A stretch of 19,011 bases of DNA, from contig DNSZ01000080.1 in NCBI GenBank assembly GCA_003500165.1, forward strand, positions 930 through 19,940, written 5' to 3'. This DNA comes from Paracoccaceae bacterium (GTDB lineage: Bacteria > Pseudomonadota > Alphaproteobacteria > Rhodobacterales > Rhodobacteraceae). The notes beneath the pieces were generated by a model. The model saw only the letters and a list, made by a program, of their open reading frames with translations, did not search any database and was not told the origin of the DNA. A program made the position numbers and the translations under genes. Below are positions 14,306-19,011 of this stretch, piece by piece (position 1 is the first letter of the stretch; each line of letters begins with the position of its first letter).

Positions 14306-15985
14306 CTAAAGCGGATTGAAGGTGGTGGCCTCGGCCTGGGCAGTCAGGACGCGGAACACCACCCGCATGTTCTGGCGCCATTCGGCCTCGGTCGTGGGCG
14401 GGTTGAATGCCGGGTTCGAAATCCCCACCCCGTCGACGATGAACTGGTCGCGATTGAGCCGCACGCCGGTTTCGCCGGCGAACGCGGCCAGCGCATCGAC
14501 CACCGCGATCGCCCGCTGCAGCGACAGGTTCTGCGTCGATGTCCGGATGCCGCGCAATTCGGACGCGGTGGCGCCATCCTTTTCGCGGCGCAGGAAGTGC
14601 AGCGGGTCGGCATGGCCTTCGACCGTGATGATCGCCCCCGAATAGGTCGATGCCAGCCGCAGGATCGTCGCGAAATCCTCGGCATAAAGATCGGCCGGGA
14701 AATCCGGCGTGTCGGGTTCGAAATAGACTTCGAAGTCGATCTTGGTGTTGGCCTCCAGCTGGCCGGTGCGGCGCAGCTGATTGACCGCGCGCGCCGCCAG
14801 TTCGGGGTCGAACACCGCAACCTGACGATCGTCGAGGTTCTGCAACCCGTCGGTCAGCGCGGTGTAGTCCCATTCGGCGGTGGCAAGCTGATAGGGAAAA
14901 TCGATCATGCCGGCGCCGCGCAGGGCGGCCGCGACCTCTTGCGACAGAACCGCGAAGCGGCGCAATTCGGCGGGATCGGCGAAGTGCCGGGCATTGCCCG
15001 ACCAGCCATCGGTGATCGCGTCCTGCCACAGGAACACGCCCTCTTCGGCCGGCAACCCGCCCAGGAAGTCATCCGCCATCAACTGCGCCATGACCGCGCG
15101 GTCGGGATTGCCCGCTTCGGCCATGAAGCCGCGCATCGCTTCCTCGGCCCGGAACAGGGCATTGACCAGGCGGGCGATCGCGTCGCGATGGGCGTCGAAG
15201 AAATCCGCCCGGACCGAGATATAGTCGCCGATGACCGATGTCGCCTCGAGCGTCGAGATCAGGATGGTCGCGCCCCGCACCGAACCCTCAGCGCCGGTGC
15301 CGACCGCCCCGCCCGAGGTCAGGAGCCGCGCATCGGGCAGGATCACCGCCGCGGCGTCGGCCTCGCCATCCGCGAGCAGGCCGGCAGGTGTGTTCCCGTC
15401 GCCCGTCAGGTCGCGCGCCCAGACGACGGTGACATCGTCAAAGCTCAACCCGGCATCGGCCAGCACCCGGCCGACGAAATCGACATGCGGGCCATAGGCC
15501 TGGATGGCGATGCGCTTGCCGCGCAGATCGGCCGGGCTGCGGATGCCCTCGGCGGCGACGATCCCGTCGCCCGCCGACCAGCTGTGCTTGTAGAAGACGA
15601 TCTGTTCGGTGCGCGGGTCGGCCTCGGTCACCGGGGCGGCCGCCATCAGCATCCCCAGCGTGCCGCGCAGGAACGGCGTTTCACAGGCCAGGTAATCCTC
15701 CAGCTGGGCGGCGAAATCGTCCTTGACGCTCAGCGTCAGTGTCCAGCCCGCATCGGCCAGCAGACCCGGCCGCGGTGTCAGCGACTGGCCGTTCGCGTGC
15801 ACCACCACGCCATCGGCGCCCCAGGCAATCAGCGGCATGTCCTGGGTCGTGCCGCCGGTGCAATCGCGCACCGGGCTGGTGATCTCACCGGCCAGCGGAT
15901 CGCCGGTCTCGGCGGCAAGGGGGGCGGCCAGAAAAGCCAGGATCGCCCACGAAAGCGATCCGATTGTCGAAAGCCTGGTCCACAT
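14306..15985 (-). CDS. Secreted NMT1/TauA-type substrate-binding protein fused to an OmpA peptidoglycan-binding domain
   Basis: This 559-residue protein starts with a signal peptide (1-25, ending LAAPLAAE). A type II periplasmic binding domain follows (about 45-370) with IRSPADLRGKRIAIQAYGPH, the opening of NMT1/SsuA/TauA-type proteins, and two cysteines (42 and 101) that could pair. The C-terminal part (about 415-550) is OmpA-like: VEGHADP with Asp460, then LSLQRAIAVVDAL with Arg491, both matching the diaminopimelate-binding pair. ATG 15985 has GAAGGA six bases upstream and begins the signal peptide. An ATG at 16048 overlaps the previous stop as ATGA but would bury the signal peptide. A binding protein tethered to the wall suggests ligand sensing or concentration rather than simple transport, because no permease lies in this operon. 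Confidence 0.87.
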   Translation of the reverse strand: MWTRLSTIGSLSWAILAFLAAPLAAETGDPLAGEITSPVRDCTGGTTQDMPLIAWGADGVVVHANGQSLTPRPGLLADAGWTLTLSVKDDFAAQLEDYLACETPFLRGTLGMLMAAAPVTEADPRTEQIVFYKHSWSAGDGIVAAEGIRSPADLRGKRIAIQAYGPHVDFVGRVLADAGLSFDDVTVVWARDLTGDGNTPAGLLADGEADAAAVILPDARLLTSGGAVGTGAEGSVRGATILISTLEATSVIGDYISVRADFFDAHRDAIARLVNALFRAEEAMRGFMAEAGNPDRAVMAQLMADDFLGGLPAEEGVFLWQDAITDGWSGNARHFADPAELRRFAVLSQEVAAALRGAGMIDFPYQLATAEWDYTALTDGLQNLDDRQVAVFDPELAARAVNQLRRTGQLEANTKIDFEVYFEPDTPDFPADLYAEDFATILRLASTYSGAIITVEGHADPLHFLRREKDGATASELRGIRTSTQNLSLQRAIAVVDALAAFAGETGVRLNRDQFIVDGVGISNPAFNPPTTEAEWRQNMRVVFRVLTAQAEATTFNPL

Positions 15986-16044
15986 GGTCGGTCCTTCATT
16001 GCTGGTTGGGCGGGCCGGCAGGCCCTGCGGGTCGGCGTGGGAGA

Positions 16045-16734
16045 TCATCGGCGCAGCAGGGTTTCCGCGGTGGATGACGCGATGTCCACCTTGTCGAGGA
16101 GCGACGCCACCGCCCGCGCATCGACATCGTCAAGCACATCGTGCAGCGCCGCGAGGCTCGAGCGCAGGCGCGCGCGGCTCGCCTCGACATCCTTGCCAGC
16201 ACCGCCGGCGCGCGCCCGCAGATCGCCATGGGTCTCGATCGCCTCGACCACCAGCTCGGCGCGCGACAGCACCGCCTGGATGCGCGGCAGTTCCTGCGGC
16301 TGGTAGAACAGGCTGCGCGCGATCTGGTCGAACCGGTCGGCCGTCCCGTTCAACAGCGCGCGGATATCGGGCTGGGTGGCGGGCGCGATGCGGCGGATGC
16401 GGCTTGCCTTGTCATGGGTCGCGATCACCGTGGCGAGCGCGGTGGAATAGCGGCCCGACCCGGCGCCGTGCATCTGGTTGAAGGCATGGCGCAGCAGGAA
16501 GGCCTCGGAAAAGAGCCAGCGCGCCGGCATCATGGCCAGAAGGCCAAGCGCCAGCATCAGCGCCACGCCCGCCGGCAGCAGGACATGCGCGAAGGGAAAC
16601 CACGCCGGGATCGGCACCACGGCGACATAGACAAGCCCGACCGCCAGAACGGCCGTCAGCAGCGCCGCCATGGGCAACACCGGTGTCCGCTCGGACAGGG
16701 GACCGGTCGCGGTCAGGCTCTCGCGCAACATCAT
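16045..16734 (-). CDS. Two-helix membrane protein with long alpha-helical soluble domain, function unknown
   Basis: This 229-residue protein has two predicted transmembrane helices (about 20-42 and 48-70) and then roughly 160 residues rich in Ala, Arg, Leu and Glu with heptad-like spacing (ADRFDQIARSLF, PRIQAVLSRAELVVEAIE, LRSSLAALHDVLDDVDARAVASLL), probably a helical bundle or coiled coil. The layout loosely recalls XpaC-type proteins, which accompany TelA in other genomes, but no TelA gene is seen and I do not assert homology. Its ATG at 16734 overlaps the stop of the upstream OmpA-like gene as ATGA, so it is translationally coupled. An adjacent ATG at 16731 is equivalent. Confidence 0.75.
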   Translation of the reverse strand: MMLRESLTATGPLSERTPVLPMAALLTAVLAVGLVYVAVVPIPAWFPFAHVLLPAGVALMLALGLLAMMPARWLFSEAFLLRHAFNQMHGAGSGRYSTALATVIATHDKASRIRRIAPATQPDIRALLNGTADRFDQIARSLFYQPQELPRIQAVLSRAELVVEAIETHGDLRARAGGAGKDVEASRARLRSSLAALHDVLDDVDARAVASLLDKVDIASSTAETLLRR

Positions 16735-17189
16735 GGCTGCAGCCGCCAGATCAGGGTGACCCGCGCAAGGCCCGACTGATAGGCGCGATCGCCCATGTCG
16801 TCGCCGCGCGGCAGCGGATCGCCGCCGCCGACCCCGCCGACCCAGTCGATCCGGCTGGCCGGCAGACCGGCCGCCAGCGCGATGCCGCGGGCGGCTTCGG
16901 CGCGATCTTCGGACAGGCGCATGTTGGCGGCTGCGTCGCCCTCGGTCCCGCTATGGCCGATGACCCGCAAATGCAGCCGATCGTCGGCGGCGGCGCGGGC
17001 GATGTCGGCCTTCATCCGGGCCTCTTCGCCGGTGGCCAGCTGCGTGCCGCGGCTGAACTGGTAATCCGTCGAAGCCGGCGCCAGCGCAGCGCCCGACAGG
17101 CCGGCCCAGGCGGCAAGGCCGATCGCCAGCGCAACGAGCCCTGCACCGATCACGGCGCGCCGGGGCACGGCCGGAGCGGCAGCTTGCAT
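16731..17189 (-). CDS. Membrane-anchored small OmpA-like protein
   Basis: This 152-residue protein has one N-terminal membrane helix (about 11-31) and a C-terminal OmpA-like domain (about 70-150). That domain shows LRVIGHSGTEGD, NMRLSEDRAEAARGIALAAGLPASRI and a final strand LARVTLIW. The canonical GHTD motif reads GHSG, so the diaminopimelate-contacting Asp is Gly81, while the partner Arg96 in LSEDR is kept. Peptidoglycan binding may therefore be weakened. I prefer ATG 17189, with GAGG five bases upstream. ATG 17210 adds seven residues and has no ribosome-binding site. It is the first gene of the five-gene envelope operon, divergent from the guanidine-riboswitch transporter. Confidence 0.78.
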   Translation of the reverse strand: MQAAAPAVPRRAVIGAGLVALAIGLAAWAGLSGAALAPASTDYQFSRGTQLATGEEARMKADIARAAADDRLHLRVIGHSGTEGDAAANMRLSEDRAEAARGIALAAGLPASRIDWVGGVGGGDPLPRGDDMGDRAYQSGLARVTLIWRLQP

Positions 17190-17285
17190 GGGGGCCTCTT
17201 CGGTCTGCATGGGGGGCGCAACCTGTCTGTGGCGGGTGAAAATGTTGCCAATAGAGGTAGTCCCTTCGATTCCCGGTTTAAAGGC

Positions 17286-17320
17286 GCCCCGCGCGATTCC
17301 CCCGACAGGTCGCGCGGGGC
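17286..17320. repeat. Inverted repeat in the divergent intergenic region
   Basis: GCCCCGCGCGA (17286-17296) and TCGCGCGGGGC (17310-17320) form a perfect 11-bp stem around a 13-nt loop. It lies between the envelope operon and the transporter leader. No U-run follows on either strand. On the minus strand it would sit in the promoter or 5' leader of the envelope operon. Confidence 0.5.
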
Positions 17321-17339
17321 TCCGCAAACTGCTGCCGGA

Positions 17340-17376
17340 TTGGGCAAGTCTGCCCCAAGGCGCCCAAAGAATGGGC
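17340..17376. promoter_or_regulatory. Two tandem dyads, possible operator region
   Basis: TTGGGC-aagtct-GCCCCAA (17340-17358) and GCCCA-aagaa-TGGGC (17362-17376) are adjacent dyads sharing a GCCCA/TGGGC core. They sit about 75 bp upstream of the riboswitch, where a promoter for the transporter would be expected. Protein binding is inferred only from symmetry. No clear -35/-10 pair was found. The rest of the gap (17190-17449) shows no gene. Confidence 0.35.
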
Positions 17377-17452
17377 ATGCGCGCCCGAACCGCGCTGAAT
17401 CGCCGTGCCGCGCTGTTGGTGGGGCGCGACCGGCGCCAAGATCATCAGCGTA

Positions 17453-17568
17453 GCAGGGCGCCTAGGGTTCCGCCGCGCATGGGGTGTGCGGGCAGGTCCG
17501 AGAGGCACCACCGGCACGGCAAATTCCGTCCGGCACACGGCGGGCCAAAATCCCGGGAGACGACCTGC
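17453..17568 (+). promoter_or_regulatory. Guanidine-I riboswitch (ykkC subtype 1) aptamer
   Basis: The transporter leader carries the conserved blocks of the guanidine-I class in order: CTAGGGTTCCG (17462-17472), AGGTCCGAGAG (17494-17504), ACACGG (17535-17540) and a terminal AAAATCCCGGGAGA (17547-17560). Helices support it. An outer stem pairs GCAGG (17453-17457) with CCTGC (17564-17568). A P2-like hairpin pairs CCGCGCA (17473-17479) with TGTGCGG (17485-17491). A P3-like hairpin pairs CCGG..CGG (17511-17519) with CCG.CCGG (17526-17533). This class binds free guanidine and turns on guanidine export, carboxylation or NitT/TauT-type transport genes. It lies about 80 bp before the binding-protein start. 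The motif match is by memory of the consensus. The exact ends are approximate. Confidence 0.88.
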
Positions 17569-17574
17569 GCCCAT

Positions 17575-17612
17575 CCTGTCCGCGCCATCACCCGGTGCCG
17601 TCCGCGGGCAGG
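17575..17612 (+). promoter_or_regulatory. Probable expression-platform hairpin after the riboswitch
   Basis: CCTGTCCGCG (17575-17584) pairs with CGCGGGCAGG (17603-17612), ten base pairs including one G-U, around an 18-nt loop. Its 3' arm ends in GCAGG, a second copy of the riboswitch outer-stem 5' strand, so it could instead pair with CCTGC at 17564-17568. No U-run follows, so the switch may act by structure exchange, Rho access or ribosome access. That is inference. Confidence 0.45.
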
Positions 17613-17648
17613 CCACGGCGAGATTGGCGGGCCGGTGCAACGGAGAAC

Positions 17649-18704
17649 ATGACGATGCTGACAAGATTGCTGCTTGCCACCGCCCTGACCGCCGGCACGG
17701 CGCTGACCGCAACCGCCCAGGAACGGACCGAGTTCCGCGTCGCCTGGTCGATCTATGTCGGCTGGATGCCATGGGGCTATATCGACGACTCCGGCATCAT
17801 GGACAAATGGGCCGAGAAATACGGCATCGAGGTCGAGATCGTGCAGATCAACGACTATATCGAATCGATCAACCAGTACACGGGGGGCGCCTTTGACGGC
17901 GTGTCGGCGACCAATATGGACGCGCTGTCGATCCCGGCCGGCGGCGGGGTGGATACCACCGCGCTGATCGTCGGGGACTATTCCAACGGCAACGATGCGA
18001 TCATCGTCAAGGATGGCGGCGATCTGGCCTCGCTCGCCGGCAAGCCGGTCAATCTGGTGGAGTTGTCGGTGTCGCATTACCTGCTGGCGCGCGGGCTCGA
18101 CAGTGTCGGCCTGGCCGAGGCCGATCTGGCCGGCGTCATCAACACCTCGGATGCCGACATGATCGCGGCCTTCGCCACCGACGATGTCGAGGCGGTGGTG
18201 ACCTGGAACCCGCTCGTCTCGACCATTCTGGAAGAACCGAATGCGACGAAGATCTACGACAGCTCGGACATCCCGGGCGAGATCATCGACATCATGTTCG
18301 TCAACACCGAGACGCTGGCCGAAAACCCCGATTTCGGCAAGGCGCTGGTGGGCGCCTGGTACGAGGTGATGGCGCTGATGGCCGCGGGGGACGAGGCCGC
18401 GCTGACCGCCATGGCCGAGGCGTCGGGCACCGATCTGGCGGGCTATCAGGCGCAGCTGGCCTCCACCGCGATGTTCTATGACCCCGCCGATGCCGTCGCC
18501 TTTGCCGAGGATCCGGCGCTGAAGGCAACGATGGTCGAGGTCGCCGAATTCCTGTTCGACAAGGGCATCCTGGGCGAAGGCGCCCCCAGCCCCGATTTCG
18601 TCGGCGTCACCTATCCCGACGGGTCGACCACGGGCGATCCGGGCAATGTCCGCATGCGGTTCGACACCCGCTTCATGCAGATGGCCGCCGACGGCGCGCT
18701 CTGA
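17649..18704 (+). CDS. Periplasmic binding protein of a probable guanidine ABC importer (NMT1/TauA type, often named putative urea transporter)
   Basis: This is a secreted binding protein of 351 residues. The signal peptide is residues 1-23 (TLTATAQ), followed by RVAWSIYVGWMPWGYID, the usual start of NMT1/TauA-type proteins. Other blocks are GVSATNMDALSIPAGGGVD, LAGKPVNLVELSVSHYLLARGL and DDVEAVVTWNPLVSTIL. Trp, Asp and Glu are frequent around the presumed pocket, which would suit a cation such as guanidinium, though individual contacts cannot be assigned. The gene follows a guanidine-I riboswitch, so guanidine or a close derivative is the best ligand guess. Homologues are commonly annotated as putative urea-binding. 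ATG 17649 follows GGAGAAC. ATG 17655, with better spacing, is equally possible. A permease gene follows. Confidence 0.88.
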   Translation: MTMLTRLLLATALTAGTALTATAQERTEFRVAWSIYVGWMPWGYIDDSGIMDKWAEKYGIEVEIVQINDYIESINQYTGGAFDGVSATNMDALSIPAGGGVDTTALIVGDYSNGNDAIIVKDGGDLASLAGKPVNLVELSVSHYLLARGLDSVGLAEADLAGVINTSDADMIAAFATDDVEAVVTWNPLVSTILEEPNATKIYDSSDIPGEIIDIMFVNTETLAENPDFGKALVGAWYEVMALMAAGDEAALTAMAEASGTDLAGYQAQLASTAMFYDPADAVAFAEDPALKATMVEVAEFLFDKGILGEGAPSPDFVGVTYPDGSTTGDPGNVRMRFDTRFMQMAADGAL

Positions 18705-18715
18705 CGCCCGGCAGA

Positions 18716-18735
18716 CCGCGGCCGCAGGGCCGCGG
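18716..18735 (+). other. Intercistronic hairpin after the binding-protein gene
   Basis: CCGCGGCC (18716-18723) and GGCCGCGG (18728-18735) form a perfect 8-bp stem with a 4-nt loop, between the binding-protein stop and the permease start. No U-run follows. It is placed like the stem at 2701-2728 in the other ABC operon and may stabilise the binding-protein mRNA. Confidence 0.5.
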
Positions 18736-18752
18736 CATCAGCGGAGCTGGCG

Positions 18753-19011
18753 ATGCGCTGGATCAACCGAAGACCGCCGCGGGCGCTGGCCCTGGCGCTG
18801 ATGCTGGTGCCTTTCGTGCTGGTGCTGGCGGCCTATATCCTCGCCTCCGAAGCGCGCCGCGCCGACAACCCGGCCGACAAGCTGTTGCCGGCGCCGACCC
18901 AGATCGTCGAAACCGCGGTGCGGCTCGTCACCGAACCCGACCGGCGGTCGGGGCGCATCCTGTTCTGGGCCGATACGGCGGCCAGCCTGCAGCGCCTGGC
19001 GCTTGGCGTCG
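18753..19011 (+). CDS. ABC transporter permease, TauC/SsuC-like, N-terminal part (cut by window edge)
   Basis: Reading from ATG 18753 (GGAG at 18743-18746, six-base spacing) gives 86 codons open to the window end. The protein starts MRWINRRPPRALALALM, has one hydrophobic helix (about 11-29), then KLLPAPTQIVETAVRLV and the segment FWADTAASLQRLALGV. The last two match the conserved opening of TauC/SsuC/NrtB-type permeases (LLPsP.., then ..T..SL.R...G). It would form the inner-membrane channel for the riboswitch-controlled importer. An ATPase gene and guanidine or urea carboxylase genes are expected further right but lie outside the window. Confidence 0.85.
   Translation, partial: MRWINRRPPRALALALMLVPFVLVLAAYILASEARRADNPADKLLPAPTQIVETAVRLVTEPDRRSGRILFWADTAASLQRLALGV

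Noticed and set aside
12921..15029. 702-residue minus-strand frame running through the vWA and fusion genes
   Set aside because: Only its last 206 residues look like protein. The upstream part is a shifted reading of two better-supported genes.
14306..16048. Start of the binding-protein/OmpA fusion at ATG 16048 overlapping the previous stop
   Set aside because: The signal peptide and a GAAGGA site point to 15985. The overlap is noted but would disrupt export.
16045..16734. Calling the membrane protein XpaC and the operon a TelA-type tellurite system
   Set aside because: Only the general layout is similar. No TelA, TerC or TerD-like gene is present in the window.

Overview
The window is high-GC, densely packed, strongly coding DNA. 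Its codon use, its transporter and regulator types and a GC-rich intergenic palindrome of a kind I associate with Rhodobacterales all suggest an alphaproteobacterium, probably Rhodobacteraceae/Paracoccaceae. This placement is inference. I see no insertion sequence, CRISPR array, integrase or phage gene.

Left part (1-8100): a carbohydrate or polyol uptake and catabolism locus built as two divergent operons. On the minus strand, from 3726 leftward, lie a periplasmic sugar-binding protein, a double-ATPase RbsA-type subunit, a permease and the start of a second permease that runs off the left edge. On the plus strand, from 3845, lie an FGGY sugar kinase, a medium-chain dehydrogenase, a class II aldolase/epimerase of the AraD/FucA type and a SorC-family regulator. 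The 118-bp divergent spacer holds a 21-bp dyad that is a good operator candidate. The likely logic is import, oxidation to a ketose, phosphorylation, then epimerisation or aldol cleavage. The actual substrate cannot be read from the sequence.

Middle (8100-12900): a minus-strand tRNA-Ala(CGC), a small alpha/beta hydrolase, a short membrane protein made of decapeptide Gly/Ala repeats, a YfcG/Nu-class glutathione transferase, an intergenic cluster of four strong GC hairpins, and a long old-yellow-enzyme/FAD fusion related to demethylases such as DgcA. The last protein has only three of the four usual Fe-S cysteines.

Right part (12900-19011): the most interesting region. A compact five-gene minus-strand operon encodes, in transcription order, a membrane-anchored OmpA-like protein, a two-helix membrane protein with a long cytoplasmic or periplasmic helical domain, a secreted NMT1/TauA-type binding protein fused to an OmpA peptidoglycan-binding domain, a membrane-anchored vWA protein with an intact MIDAS, and a COQ4-like protein carrying the exact HDxxHx11E motif. 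Divergent from it is an ABC transporter (binding protein, then the start of a permease) whose 5' leader carries the conserved blocks of a guanidine-I (ykkC) riboswitch at about 17453-17568. The downstream transporter is therefore probably a guanidine importer, and a guanidine carboxylase pathway is expected beyond the right edge. Whether the envelope operon is functionally tied to guanidine uptake is an open and testable idea.
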